Shown: positions 32,876 through 45,439, counted from the first letter of the stretch. The stretch: 64,000 nt of DNA from Doryteuthis pealeii (GCA_023376005.1 CM042152.1:75094473-75158472), one strand, 5' to 3'. The notes: generated from the sequence alone by a model not told the origin. Program-made: numbers and translations.

Positions 32876-33315
32876 TTTATAATTCATTACGCCGAAGAGA
32901 AATATTATTTATAAAGAATTAAAACATTAACCTTAAAATATATTACAACACAATTCATTACATTTTATTGTATTGTTTTTATACAATTCTGTGCTATTTT
33001 TCTTATTAAAAAACATAACAAGAAATTAGGATGTTTTTTGGGTTTTTTTTGTTTTTTGTTTTTTTGTAGGATTAATGGCATTTCAGTTTATTTCAATGAG
33101 GAAAATTGATTTGTTATTTGAAATTAAATATGGAACGAATTGAACTCGTAAGTCAAGGTACAACTGTACTTACCCAAGAAGAAAAATAATAACACGATGA
33201 TTGAATAGCGTCAAATAATTTTGCTATGTTCAAATCAAGTTGTATGAGCAATAGTTGGATGCATCTTGTGCCTAACTGCATAGTTTTATTAAAGTATTTC
33301 ACCTGAGTTAGCTTA

Positions 33316-33570
33316 AAGGGTCGGTTTAGCTCAGTCGGTAGCGCACTCGCCTAGGCAATCGCAAGGTTCTTGGTTCGATACCGGCCCTGGCCAACTCAGC
33401 GAATGAGTAGCACAGGGATTTGTGAGGTAAGTAAGGAGCTGATGGTAGATTTTGCGTTCCGCCTCAAATGCAAAAAAAGACCTCCTTGGTGTAGTGCTAG
33501 TGAAAAGGGGATAGACTCCCTCGTTGTCCGGTTAATACCGACTTTAGGCCACCCTGATGACTTATTTGAT
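33316..33570 (+). mobile_element. SINE family B, tRNA-derived
   Basis: Head AGGGTCGGTTTAGCTCAGTC, B box GGTTCGATACC, body AAAAGGGGATAGACTCCCTC and GGCCACCCTGATGACTTA. Confidence 0.86.
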
Positions 33571-33685
33571 AACGAACGCATTGTGTTACCTGTAACATAT
33601 AAAGATATTATTCCCCATATAACATTTTTTTTTTAAATTGAGAAAAAAATTATAATCTTATATTCTTAAAAAAATGAGATTTCCT

Positions 33686-33975
33686 CCAATCCCTCCGCAC
33701 GTGTAAGATACGACACAAGGTCACGTTTTTAAACGGAGTTTAACAGGTTTTGAATTCTGAGTTTTCTTTCTCCAAGACCGGTTGCCATACCAAATTTAAA
33801 GAGACAAATCTGCCCTATTATTTACTCACAGCTGGAGAGTGAATACTTGGATTCATACCTTTCCCACGGGTATTATCACTATGTGAAATGCAAACAGCCT
33901 CGTCCAAGATTTCAATTCGGTTCGTCATGTCCATTTCCAACGACAATAACCATTACGCTATTGACGCCTCCATCA
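33686..33975 (-). mobile_element. SINE family A, full length
   Basis: Minus head GGAGGCGTCAATAGCGTAAT, B box AATTGAAATCTTGG, tail TGACCTTGTGTCGTATCTTA. Confidence 0.83.
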
Positions 33976-34347
33976 ATTCTGATTTTATGTACCAAGAAAT
34001 ATTGCCTCGGTTCCATAATCTTCATTTCATCTTATTAGGTACTAGAAGCGCCTACCCGGCATCGCCTGAGTAGAAGTGGGGTGGATAAAAATGTTAATCT
34101 CACAGATCCATTGTTTATTTTAGGCTTCCATAATTGATTTATCATGAATGCCACCAATGACTTTCCCTTCTATTAATATTCAAATTTTAATTTTTAAATA
34201 TCTTCACAAATATAAATAAAATCTTCATCATTTTTACACAAAGTGTAAGCTCTGCTGATAGTGAATGTGTATATATATATATTCACTTTGTCATTAATTG
34301 TTTTATTTTCGTAGTTTCCGTTGGACATACATACATACATACATACA

Positions 34348-34602
34348 TGGCCGGGTTACCTCAGTCGGTAGAGCGTTTGCCTAGAAACCACAAGGTTCCT
34401 AGTTCGATAACGGCCCTCGCCAACTCAGTGTATGAGTAACACAGGGATGTGTGCGGTAAAGTAAGGAGCTGATGGTAGGTGTTCCCGCTCCACCTCAGAC
34501 GCAAAAACAATCTCCTTGGTCAAGCGCTTGTGAAAAGGGGATAGACTCCCTCGTTGATTGGCTGATACCGAATTTAGGCCACCCCGACGACTTTACTTTT
34601 AC
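34348..34602 (+). mobile_element. SINE family B, tRNA-derived
   Basis: Head GGCCGGGTTACCTCAGTCGG, B box AGTTCGATAAC, body AAAAGGGGATAGACTCCCTC, CCCGACGACTTTACTTTTAC. An (ACAT)n array precedes it. Confidence 0.86.
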
Positions 34603-34604
34603 TT

Positions 34605-35413
34605 ACATACACACAACTGGCCTTTATATATATGTATAGAATAGATGTCCAAAAACGCGAGTTATGGGGACATAAATTATATTTAAGTTAGAATGGGGGA
34701 AATTATGGGAGCAAATATGTGTCAATTTCAAACAGCATAGTTACACTAAGTAGAAAAAAAGCGTAAGGAAAAATAACAATACAACAGTTGTTTTAATACG
34801 CGACGCCCCAGAGTGAAAACCTGGGTATTTTGAAGTAAAAAGTGGAGAAAAAACCCTTAAGACTATCCAAGTCTTCCGTAAACGAAAAATAACAATCGTT
34901 AGTAATAATCTTTAAATATATAAAAATATCGGAAAATATTTTGCGCAAAATCGTGCGTTTTTAATCATACATTTTTAGATAGATTAAATAAATCTTTATT
35001 CATGACAAAAATATTGTTTACAACATGCCACCTTCCAGATGTTTAAAATTCACTATTTAATTTTGAAGTGAATAAAAATATGTCCATCATATCACAGAAA
35101 ATACTTTCTTTTTTTTGCATTAAAAAGATATTTTAAAACTACGAAAAGAGAAAACATGCTACAAAAATTATTTTTTGAGTTTTAAAAAACTTTTAAATTT
35201 TCAAGTAACTTTTTGAGTGTTGACATTTTTTAATTAAATTTTTTAATCTGGTCTTCTGGTTTTGATCTTTCTAGAATTGTAAAATGTTACCGGCCTTGCC
35301 CAGGTTATATAGTATACGGTTAAATTTAAGTATACACTTTTTAAATCTCATGATGCTCACTACTGGATAACAATACCTATCACTCGATGTGATTATTTTG
35401 ATAAAGTTACAAC
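34605..35413. other. intergenic, AT-rich, nothing recognised
   Basis: No ORF above background, no repeat shared with other parts that I could see. Confidence 0.55.
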
Positions 35414-35421
35414 AGAAATTT

Positions 35422-35603
35422 GGGTTATTTCCTATAAATCTAACATGATCAAAGGGGAACCACTCTTGACTGATGAATTATTTATTTATTTACCCATTAG
35501 ACTAACCCCGTCTTCTTTTTTCCTAGTAGATCAACAAATAAATAAATAATTTATCAGTCAATAGTGGTTCCCCTTTGATCATGTTAGACTTAGAGGAAAT
35601 AAC
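35422..35603. mobile_element. palindromic MITE family A, copy 2
   Basis: 182 bases, ends GGGTTATTTCC and GGAAATAAC, flanked by perfect 8-base duplications AGAAATTT (35414-35421 and 35604-35611). Confidence 0.92.
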
Positions 35604-35611
35604 AGAAATTT

Positions 35612-36867
35612 GTACATTTACCAATAACGCAATAATGATACTTTTGAAAGGGAGTGAAACGCAATATCGACAGTGTTATCATTAATGAATGATGGACATA
35701 GAATACAGAAATTCATTTAATTAGCAAATTTATCAGAGTTATTCCCCTTAGATTATCCCCCCTTTTTTTCTCATATCACAGCCAGTAATATGACCCAGTA
35801 TTAATGAATTCGTGGCAAATATAAATAACACCACTGGATTCCTCATAAATTTCTACCTTAGAGAAGATTTGTTTGATCTTAATAAAGAGATTTGTTTTTT
35901 AATTACATCTTCGAAGAGATAGAGACAACACAAATATATCAGATTATTTTTCTCACTCTAAATCAATGATTTTTCTGTTTCCAGGTTAGAATCTAAGGGA
36001 AATAACTATGATAAAAAAAGTTAATATAAAGGGAAATAACTCAGTATAACTCAATAATGTACGAGTTATCTACCTTACAACTGGCTAAAAAAATTTGTTA
36101 TATCAACTTATGTATTTAATGTCTAAGTCAGACTTAATTGTTTTTCCGAGCAATTATATAGGTTCAAGTAATTATTGATAACCAGTAGAAATACCCGGTG
36201 GTGTCTGGGATTAGAAAAGTTAAAAATAAATCTCTTATCTATATCTATATAAATAAAAAAAATTTCTATGTTTTATCTTTTATTCTTAATATATTGTTTG
36301 TAAGTTATTTTTATTCTTTATATTTTATATCTTCTTCTCAATCATTTTTATTATTATTAACCGTTTGCACATTCTCTCCTGATGAGCCCATGCATTTGTA
36401 AACATCCTTTGTTTTTTCGATATATCATATTCATATATATATATATATATATCATTGATTTAGACATTAAAGAAGCCTAGTTAAAATCATTTTTTCGAGC
36501 TTGGCTATGTGGCTGCCACATAAGTTAAATGAAAATAAATCTATTTTGCCATATTTGTGTGTGAAATTGTTCTTTTTTTTTTCTTTTAAATAATGATGAA
36601 CTCTTGTGAAGCAAATGATATCTAACACTATTAACAAAAAAGGCGAATTCTTTGTCTACCATAGAATCTTTGATCATCCCACGGTTCTATTATATTTTAG
36701 GCTTTTTTCTTTTTCTTTTTTCTTAAATTCTTCAAAAAGGAAAACCTGTAAAATTCCTTGGCCAAATCAAAAATGAAAATTTCAAAACAAGATCAGTGGC
36801 TCCCCCCTCCCCGCTTTCATGTTAGAATGTTATTCTTCACCACATTTTCAAGATAGTATGACTAAAA
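35612..36867. other. intergenic, AT-rich, nothing recognised
   Basis: Contains a short (TA)n at 36433-36452. No exon or element recognised. Confidence 0.55.
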
Positions 36868-36985
36868 AGGTTTGGTTTGGTTCCTGAGTTTAATGGCATA
36901 TCAACCTTCATGAGTTATTCAATGCCAAAGACATCCTTTTATAAGAACAGTAGTGATACTATTTAACCCATAGTTGGAGATATGA
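36868..36985 (-). mobile_element. Family E-like 3' fragment
   Basis: GGTTTGGTTTGGTTCCTGAG, TAATGGCATATCAACCTTCA, then a divergent part ATTTAACCCATAGTTGG. A subfamily of E also seen at 3120-3300. Confidence 0.6.
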
Positions 36986-37044
36986 AGATCGTTCGTACCA
37001 ATGTTATCAGACTGAAAGTGAACATAATAGTGCTAATGGAGTTC

Positions 37045-37340
37045 AAACTGGTAATCTGAACATTAGCTACATAAATGAGAGTAACCTCCCATTGTTTCTT
37101 TCACTTTGAGGAAGCCTTAATAACAATTAAGTTCATTTCAAATAATGTGCAAACACAATTGAGAACACACTTTTTTATATTTTCATGTTAAAACATGCAG
37201 TTGTATTGATTCAAACAAATTCGTATTTTCAGTGTAGATTTACAGTGAAATGAAAATGGCAAACCAAAACATAAGGCTTCCTCAAAGTGAAAGAAACAAG
37301 GGGAGGTTACTCATTTATGTAGTTAATGTTCAGATTACCT
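37045..37340. repeat. inverted repeat with 150-base loop
   Basis: 37048-37116 against 37270-37336: CTACATAAATGAGAGTAACC and GGTTACTCATTTATGTAG, TTCACTTTGAGGAAGCC and GGCTTCCTCAAAGTGAA. A snapback of a repeat also seen near 15770-16075. Confidence 0.75.
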
Positions 37341-37487
37341 TCAAATTTGCTTACTACAATGTCAAAGTCCAGCATGTTAGCCACTACACCAAGGAGACTC
37401 TCTTCAAATGCTTCATTCGGAACAAGATGCAATAAGTCTTTCAAGTGATTCTTATTTTCTAACTCTTCTTTTTTGCTGCAAAAAGTG

Positions 37488-37655
37488 GTTGGTTGGTTGG
37501 TTGGATTTTACAGCATGTCAACCCTTCTGGGATTATTTTATGCAGAAAACTTTTTGTTTCATTCATACTTGATGGGTATTCAGTATTTTTTTCAATTCAA
37601 TTTTTTCTATTTAACCCATAGATAGGACCCTAACAGGTACTACCACTAGAATTCG
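37488..37655 (-). mobile_element. Family E, 3' fragment
   Basis: GGTTGGTTGGTTGGATTTTA, CAGCATGTCAACCCTTCTGG, ACCCTAACAGGTACTACCAC. Confidence 0.8.
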
Positions 37656-37785
37656 AAGAGAAGGCTCCTGAGTTCGAAACACTTGAAAAAGGCCGGAGGG
37701 CACATCGGCCAAAACATTGTGTATATAACAATAAAGTTGATGACAACAGTCTGAAAAATACAAATAACACTACTTTGTTATAGGC
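37655..37785 (+). repeat. single GGCCGGAGGG repeat
   Basis: CTTGAAAAAGGCCGGAGGGC, CGGCCAAAACATTGTGTATA; lacks an intact CTGANGA core. Abuts a copy of the 0.6 kb repeat. Confidence 0.7.
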
Positions 37786-39240
37786 TACAGTCCCAAGCCA
37801 ATTATCGTTCAGTTGTGTCGGATGTAAAAAGTGGCCGAATAAATTGTCCTTTATTATTAAAATGATATCACCCCAACATTCCAATTTTCGCGCATAAGTT
37901 TTTTGCCTCAAGAATTAATAAAATAAGTTTTAAGTGATTAAAATACGTATAGAACGAAAATAGCTCCGAATTCAATTAGCCAATGAGATTACAGATTTTA
38001 TCTGGAATGTAAACATCAGCTGGTGTTCTGTGTTTATGAAATAAAAAAATATTAATTTAGAATGACCCTCAAAACACCCCCCAAAAAAATTCCTAATAAT
38101 ATGCTTTAGTAACTAAAGCAAACAATAATAATGCTTTAGTAACTAAAGTAAACAATTTTTTTTCTTCGGGAAAAATTTCAAAATATAAATTTTCAATTAA
38201 AGAACTGGCTTTTTAGAAAAAATTTTTTTTTTTAATGAACCTAAAATGCGTATGACTTTAGCCCCCTACAGAAAATAATTTACCAAAAATCAGGGAATTA
38301 TCGGATTTTAATGAAACTTTCAGTGTTTATTTATCAATGAACGATCTTTATAATGCATTATTTATTTTATTTCAAAACTTTCTCATTTTTTTCAGGTCAC
38401 TTAATTTTGACCCCACCTTATGTTGGGGGCGTAAATTGTTTTGGTCATTTTCGATACTAATTACAGTATAAATAAAGAGATAAAAGACCGAACTTATGAA
38501 TAGAAACAACAAAAATTTATGCGATATGCGAAATACTATTATTTTTTTATTTTTTCTTAAAAGCAAATTCGCTTATTACTCATTTTATTTACGTGACTTG
38601 TTGTCACATGATGAGTCCACGTTTTCTTAGAAAATTATACAATTTTATGCTTTTTGGAAGGTAAAATGCACATAAAACATTTTTTGTCGCTAACAACTGT
38701 TGCTTCTTCTTCGCTGGAGGTGGCCATTTTTACTTATTCATATTTCGAACACACGATTCTTATTCGCTTATTCTGTTTTCGGAGCTACTCCATTTTGCTT
38801 CGTATTTTTTTACAAAGTAGTCCGTTTAAATTTTACTTTTCGCATAATATCAAAATATGCCACCGATTGCGAAAACTTTTTATTAGCCTTTTTTGATATT
38901 TAATTAATAATTACGCTAAAATTATTACCGCTATTTGTTTGCAACGTAATTCGAAAACTAAGCCCTTTTTGACGTCTGGGACTGTAGCCTATTAGGGACA
39001 TTCTCACAAAAATATCTAGAGTTGCTTCCCTTGATGAATAAGGTGCATTGTGGGCAGAAAATCTGAAGTACAGAAAAACAGCTATCACAGATAGATTGAC
39101 ATGCACTTTATTTAGTTTGATATTTAAGGATTGATTTTGGTAATAGCAATTATCTCTGCCCAGAAGTAGATAACACTATGGTTTTTTTAAAAATACATCT
39201 ATTTGTGCATTCAGTACTACCATTTCTTGTATGTAAAAAT
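37786..39240. other. intergenic, nothing recognised
   Basis: A short direct repeat ATGCTTTAGTAACTAAAG at 38101-38150. ORFs at 38654-38903 on the plus strand have no recognisable family. Confidence 0.55.
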
Positions 39241-39273
39241 ACAACAAACTTTTAGGTTTAAAAATGTGTATTA

Positions 39274-39782
39274 TCTATATATTAATGCTCATATTCCTTA
39301 AAAGTACAACCGTTATCATCTTGCAACACCCACCAGTTAAAAATCAGACTATCCAAATCATCAAAGATGAAATGAAAAAAAAAGAAAAAGAAAAAAAATG
39401 TAAATCTGATTATCTAGTGTTGCTTATCCACTTAATTATTATTTCTAATGAGTGTTGTCGCCTCAGCTAAATAATGAACTATTCCATATTTATTATATAG
39501 AAAGAAAGGTAAGAAAAAAACACATGCTATACATAGAAAATATAATAGGAAAGAATGAAAGAGAGTAGAGAAAAAATAGGGAGAGAAGGTAGTGATAACA
39601 CTATTTTGTTTCAATGGAATATAATGAAAAGATTTAAAAAATAGGAAAGAAAAAGAAAGAGTGAGAGAGAGTTAAATCAAGATTATTATACTTTTACATA
39701 TTGAACTATTTAGCAATAGCTCTGAAGTAAACATATCAAACTTTGTAATAATTAAATTATCATACTGTGGTACATCCACATG
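39274..39782 (+). mobile_element. Helitron family 2, copy c, damaged 3' end
   Basis: Starts TCTATATATTAATGCTC after A; the hairpin CTGTGGTACATCCACA is present but the CTRR terminus is not. About 115 bases of the 3' part are repeated directly at 39790-39905. Confidence 0.82.
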
Positions 39783-40249
39783 TTATGTTAAGAGAAAGTT
39801 AAATGAAGATCGTTATACTTTTTACATATTGAACTATTTAGCAATAGCTCTTAAGTAAACATATCAAATGTTGTAATAATTAAATCATCATACTGTAGTA
39901 CACAAATAATTACAGTAAGTGTGGCAACCTTGTCTATTTTGAACCTTACAAATCAGGAGATTGTGCACAGCCTGGTAGGCTGCTAATCTGGGGCCCCAAT
40001 TACTCCCTGGTTGAGAAACTCTGATATTGATCAAATTCAAGTAAAAAAAAAAAATTATTTTTTTAAAATTATTCAAAACAAAATAATCAACTTAAAAATT
40101 ATGAAAATAATAAAAAAAGGCTTTAATGAAAATTTCAAATAACCAAATCTTTTTTGTTTTGTTTTAAAATTACAAAAAACCCTTTAATGTCTGAATAACA
40201 ATGAGAAAGTCGAAATGAAATGAGAAATTTGTTGGTGGGCATTTTGTTC

Positions 40250-40450
40250 TCAGCTGATGACAGACTGTTGACTTTCCATTAGACTCTCCTGTGAGAAAGG
40301 CAGATCACTGAGGTTGTAAATATCATGCAGGAAAGGTTTGTCATGAAGGCAACTCCATTTTTGCGATTTTGTAATTCTCTCAAGAAGTTCACTTATATCA
40401 TCTCTGGAGGAAATACAGGGTGAATTTCGTACCATGCGGACAGCTTCCGA
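40250..40450 (-). CDS. PMS1: PMS1 last coding exon and stop
   Basis: 201 bases including the TGA stop. It enters in phase 0 as SEAVRMVRNSPCISSRDDIS and continues with ELLERITKSQKWSCLHDKPF and LHDIYNLSDLPFSQESLMES. The 'C-x-H-x-x-P-F-x-x' run near the end is the conserved C-terminal signature of PMS1/PMS2 proteins, which in the family helps bind metal and the partner MLH1. A further 17 residues follow it. Acceptor TTTTTAG before 40450. The 3' UTR and polyadenylation site to the left could not be fixed. Confidence 0.92.
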   Translation of the reverse strand, partial: SEAVRMVRNSPCISSRDDISELLERITKSQKWSCLHDKPFLHDIYNLSDLPFSQESLMESQQSVIS

Positions 40451-40492
40451 CTAAAAAGAAAAAAGAAAAAAAATTTATATAAAAATGGTTTG

Positions 40493-40716
40493 GGTTATTT
40501 CCTATAACTCCAACATAAAAAAGGGGAACCACTCTGAATTAATTTTATCTGTTAATTATTCTACCCATTATTTTCCCAATAAAATAACCCCTAACCCTAT
40601 TCCCTAACCCTAACTATAACCCCGTCTTCTTTTTTCCTAGTAGATCAATAAATAAATAATTTATCAGTCATTCAGAGTGGTTCTCCTTTTTTATGTTGGA
40701 GTTATAGGAAATAACC
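40493..40716. mobile_element. palindromic MITE family A, copy 3, in last PMS1 intron
   Basis: 224 bases, ends GGTTATTTCC/GGAAATAACC, perfect duplication ATGGTTTG on both sides. The centre carries CCCTAACCC repeats. It starts 42 bases from the acceptor of the last coding exon and its insertion point is the AAACC tail of the 0.6 kb repeat next door. Confidence 0.92.
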
Positions 40717-41315
40717 ATGGTTTGGTTTGTTGGATTTTACAGCATGTCAACCCTTCTTGGGTTATTTTATGCCAAAGATGTTTTGTTTTATTCATGTCTG
40801 ATGAGTATTCAAAATTCTTTTTAAAACTCAATTTTTTAACACATTTTTTTTAAACCTCATTTTTTCTATTTAACCCATGGATGGGTCCCTAACAGGTACT
40901 ACCACTTCAAACCAGAGTGAACCAGGGAGCAATGGCAATGAAGGGGTACTCCACACTCCTCAGAACTCCACCATTAGATGCGGTTTAGTGTCATACTCTG
41001 GGCACTAAGATTTTCAGTCACCGCCTTCTAGCACATATATGATAAAAAGGGTTGGGGTTTACCATAAGGGCAATAGGGTTGGGACAATTATATAGGTGCT
41101 ATGGCTTGATGCGACCAGCTGATTGATCAGAGAGGGTGTCTTCGACCAACCAATTGATCAGGTAAGGGCCAAAGTGAAGTGTTGCAGGTCATGGCTACTC
41201 AGCCACCATGGTTCCATCCTTAAGCATCATAGGTCACCACCCAGCACCAATAGGTGATCCCATTGCAGAGGTGCCGTGGGTGTATTCTTCAGCCCCAGTT
41301 AACAGGGTGCTAATA
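40717..41315 (-). mobile_element. Family E, near full length
   Basis: Starts ATGGTTTGGTTTGTTGG at the MITE A junction and ends TTCAGCCCCAGTTAACAGGG. Downstream of the PMS1 last coding exon in map order, in the last intron side. Confidence 0.87.
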
Positions 41316-41403
41316 TAAACATGAGTAATCACTAAGTCTGTAGCCCAATAATCAAAAACACATTTGTTTTTAAGGGAGATAACTCTTTCCTATATCACTC
41401 TTA

Positions 41404-41583
41404 GGTTATTTCCTATAAGTCTAACATACACAAAGGGGAACCACACTTGACTGATAAATTATTTATTTTCCCATTAAACTAACCCTAAACGCGTCTTCTT
41501 TTTTCCTAGTAGATCAATAAATAAATATTTCATCAGTCAAGAGTTGTTTCCCTTTGTTTATGTTAGATTTATAGGAAATAACC
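41404..41583. mobile_element. palindromic MITE family A, copy 4
   Basis: 180 bases with ends GGTTATTTCC/GGAAATAACC; flanks CACTCTTA and CACTCTTT (7 of 8). Confidence 0.9.
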
Positions 41584-41647
41584 CACTCTTTAGTAAAAGA
41601 GCAATACAAAAGTAGCATCAACGACAAGTATGATCAAGTGGAGAAAA

Positions 41648-42010
<363 letters not shown>

Positions 42011-42074
42011 TTTTACATTTTTTATTTGTTTTGAACTTTCTGTCTCAAAAAATGAATGTCTTTTTCTTTTTTAC

Positions 42075-42345
42075 CCAGTGTTGCTGATGGCTTTTTGATT
42101 TATTGCATCCTAGGACGCACATACTTGCTTTGAATGAGTCCCCAGGAAAATTTATGGGTCCCAACTAAAGCTGTCTAACTCCTACCTTGTAACCTATCCT
42201 GTGTAATTTGTTTCTAAGAAACTATTGAAATGTATTTACAGTTAGCTTGAAGTGGTGAGGGAAGAAAAAAAGAAAAACACTGGAATGCATGGATATGATT
42301 TTTCTGCGTCAGCATCTCAGCATACCTATTTACTATATAATGCTT
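42075..42345 (+). repeat. interspersed repeat R, copy 1
   Basis: TTGCTTTGAATGAGTC, AAATTTATGGGTC, TGTAACCTATCCTGTGTAAT, GTATTTACAGTTAGCTTGAA, then CATGGATATGATTTTTCTGC. Shared with 48835-49180. Confidence 0.82.
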
Positions 42346-42562
42346 GCACTATGAGATTGATATTCATGACTGAATTAAGTGCATTACTAATATCTGAGAA
42401 AAGTTCAAATTCCTCTTTAAAGACTAAATAGTCCACATGTTCTTATTCTTAATTAATATTATACTTAATGCAATTAATTACAAGCAATTAATTATTCAAT
42501 AGATTTGTACACAACTATTCATATTAACATTACATTTTAGAAAAGGAAACATCAGTCTAAAG

Positions 42563-43057
42563 CAGTGGTTCCCAACCTTTTTCTATTTCCACACCCTCAA
42601 AAGAGTTTTGCTCTGACCTCGCACTCCTACAATTTATACTTTTGTTCAAAAATACAGAATGTGAATCCATACTACAGTTTTATCAAAAGATCATATATAT
42701 TCCACTCTCTAAATCTAATATAATATGTAAACAAAAATCAGACATTATTATTTGAATTACTTGCTAAATTCTGACTCAAATTTGATATGGAACTCAAATT
42801 CTTGATACAATTAATATTTGAATAAATTTTACAAAAAAAATAGTTACTTGCTTAAAATATGTACAAAATAATAAAAAAGAAGGCGGACTTCAAAAAATTT
42901 GTTAATGTATTTTTAATTGAATGACTCTTTTGTTACTGTTTCTGGCTTATATATATATATATGTAATAATATTAATTACAAAAGGATGCTTCTCGCACCT
43001 CCTGGAATGATGCTCGCACCCCCAGGGTGTGCTAGCACTCCTGGTCAGGAACCCCTG
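42563..43057. mobile_element. hAT-type MITE with 8 bp duplication
   Basis: Ends CAGTGGTTCCCAACC and AGGAACCCCTG are hAT-like inverted repeats, and the flanks GTCTAAAG (42555-42562 and 43058-43065) are identical. No transposase; 495 bases, AT-rich interior with a short (TA)n. Confidence 0.9.
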
Positions 43058-43121
43058 GTCTAAAGGATGAGCCAAGAGAAAGATGTCCAAGAGGACTTCA
43101 TTTTGAGGCACAGTATATATA

Positions 43122-43425
43122 TTTACCAACCCCTCCGCCCGAGCAGGATGCGACACAAGGTCAATTTTTTAAGCGCAGCTTAACAGGTTTGAATTCAGAG
43201 TTTTCCTTCTCCTAGACTGGTTACCTAGCCATGGTTAAAGAGTCCAGTCTGCCCTGCTATTTACCCATAGCTGGAGGGAGAATTGGATTCATACCTTTCC
43301 CAAGGGTATTAGCACCATGTGAAATTCCAACAGATTCTGAGGCACTGTAAGCAGTTGTTGAAGCTAATCCTACTCTTTTTTTTTGTGAGTCTAGCTTGTT
43401 AACCATTACCCCATGAAAACTCCAT
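43122..43425 (-). mobile_element. SINE family A body joined to type C head
   Basis: The right part on the minus strand is a type C-like head (GGGGTAATGGTTAACAAGCT); the rest is family A with a TTGACCTTGTGTCGCATCCT tail. Lies in the last but one PMS1 intron. Confidence 0.7.
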
Positions 43426-43577
43426 AGTCAAAATTTAAAATTATTCAAATTATTGAATGAGTTTCAAACAAGTCAAAAATTAATAATAATTGATAATGCT
43501 TCATCTAATAAAAATTCAAGATAATATTAATACTAATGACTATAGACTGATGGTCTGTGTAGTTGAAAAAGACATAC

Positions 43578-43741
43578 CTTCAAGTAATTGACAATCTTCA
43601 GAGGACGACATTGCATCAAAGATGTAGATGGTCCTATTGTAGCAATATTCTCCAAGATTTCATGCAAATCCTTTATTCCATACATAGGGACATAGGAAGC
43701 GAGACCGGTTACCTCAACTTGAGACACTTCAGATGATTTTT
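43578..43741 (-). CDS. PMS1: PMS1 exon: C-terminal domain, third part
   Basis: 164 bases. G|AA gives Glu, then KSSEVSQVEVTGLASYVPMY and GIKDLHEILENIATIG, ending MQCRPLKIVNYLK. The segment 'P-M-Y-G-I-x-D-L-x-E-I-L' and the CRPxKIxxYL run are conserved landmarks of the PMS1 C-terminal domain. Acceptor TTGCAG before 43741; donor GTATGT at 43577-43572; phase 0 at the end. Confidence 0.92.
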
Positions 43742-43855
43742 CTGCAAAGAAAACGACATAATACATGAAAATGGTAAGTCTCACAATCATCATAAAGTCA
43801 TGTTGATAGCACGGAGAATGGAACTTAAAATACAACAAAAATAGAAGAGAACAGG

Positions 43856-44098
43856 ATGGTGCTGACCCATCTTCACATAGGCCACACCTACATCACCCAT
43901 CATCCTTTACTAGAAGACACAGAATTCTCAATACGCACTACATACCAAGAGAGATTTACAGTGAAACATATACTGCTAGAGTGTGTAGACGTTGATCTAG
44001 TGCAAACAAAATACTACCAAGCAAGTAATTTGAAAAAACTTTTCACAAAAATAAGACCATCCAGGATTTTACATTTTCTAAAAGTGATAATGTATTAA
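43856..44098 (+). pseudogene. LINE ORF2 C-terminal fragment
   Basis: An 80-codon open stretch reads VLTHLHIGHTYITHHPLLED and later FTVKHILLECVDVDL. The pattern 'L-x-x-L-x-x-G-H-T-x-x-T-H...T-V-x-H-I-L-L-x-C' is the tail that follows the RNase H-like region in several non-LTR retrotransposon clades (I/Jockey/R1-like). It is a short fragment in a PMS1 intron on the opposite strand; the rest of the element is absent. Confidence 0.7.
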
Positions 44099-44887
44099 AA
44101 AATATAAGTCATTGAACAATAGTTAAAATATATACATTTGTTTTCTACCAAACTATTGCTACGAATCCAAAGCATAGTCGGCATTAAATAACCCACCGAG
44201 GATGATATGCCATATAACAATACAAAAAAAAAAAAAAGCCGATAGCATGGATTCTCTTTACTCTCTCTCGTCATCCATCCCTATTGTCTATCACTCTTGT
44301 CAGGCCATCTACAGTTTAGTGCCTTACCCACAACAAAATATTTTGGGAAATCTGTCACCCAAAAGGGTCATAGATAATTTACACACAATTATATGGTTTC
44401 AAGTAATTATTCCTATTCAATAATAATAATTTGTTTGCACAGTTATATAATTTCAAGTATTCCTATCTAACACCAATAATTTGTCAGCAATTATCTGGTT
44501 TGTCATCCTTGTTTGGTTATTTGATGCCAAAGCCAGTCTTTATCACATGTGATGACAGACATTCACACTCAGTCGATTCAAAGCGTCCACATTGCATGAC
44601 ATGTCTGACTGAGAGGTCCCAAAATGTATGCATTATCTTGAGTTTTTGTGTGTGGGTAGCTGTTGGTTTGAATCATGGCATGTAGAGCCAGGATGTTGGG
44701 AGCTGCGAATTCAAGCACCCAGATGGAGTATGACCACCTGCTTTAAAAACGCAGTACACAATGACATTTGTCAGAAAAAATTCAGAGGTAGTGAAAGACC
44801 TTCGATTCTTCATAGGCGAGAGACTGTGTGATTTGACATCAGACTGAGAACCCTAAATATTAATATCAAGCATGTATTAAGAATTGG

Positions 44888-45130
44888 GGACCATATGACC
44901 TTTAGGCACCCCTTTTTCAATATCAATTCATAGGAACATTTTTTTCCTTTTACACCGTCAAAAATCCGGTTAATTGTTAACAGACGATTTTTAGAGTTTT
45001 TTTTTTTTAAATTATAAAACTAACACCTAACCCTAACCCCTAACAAACAACTGGATTTTGACGGTGTAAATGGAAAAAATGTTCCTATGAATCGAGATCG
45101 AAAAAGGGGTGCCTATAGGTCATATGGTCC
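44888..45130. mobile_element. palindromic MITE family B
   Basis: 243 bases with near-perfect inverted arms of about 80 bases starting GGACCATATGACC, a centre with CCTAACCCTAACCC, and perfect 8-base duplications AGAATTGG (44880-44887 and 45131-45138). Lies in a PMS1 intron, about 70 bases from the exon ending at 45200. Confidence 0.92.
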
Positions 45131-45152
45131 AGAATTGGTTTTGAATAATCTG

Positions 45153-45190
<38 letters not shown>

Positions 45191-45199
45191 TATACTGAC

Positions 45200-45330
45200 C
45201 TTTATAAATAGTCACTCTGAAACCATTGTCCAGTAAACGTTGGTCACTTACAACTTCATGGCCAGATGTTGCATGATCTTCACGATTTAAAGACATTAAT
45301 GTCTTCCAAATTCTTTCACCGCCAGGTAAT
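45200..45330 (-). CDS. PMS1: PMS1 exon: C-terminal domain, middle
   Basis: 131 bases. AA|A restores Lys from the previous exon, then LPGGERIWKTLMSLNREDHA and TSGHEVVSDQRLLDNGFRVTIYK. The pattern 'D-x-R-L-x-x-N-G-F' followed by a strand is typical of the PMS1 C-terminal region. Acceptor TTTTAG before 45330; donor GTCAGT at 45199-45194; leaves in phase 1. Confidence 0.88.
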
Positions 45331-45439
45331 CTAAAAGAAAAGAGAAAAATCAAATAAATAATAAGAATATATAAAACTACCTATGGTTACTGGAATGAGA
45401 ACAGGATACACCCATGGACTGAATAAAGGGTTAGGTTTA

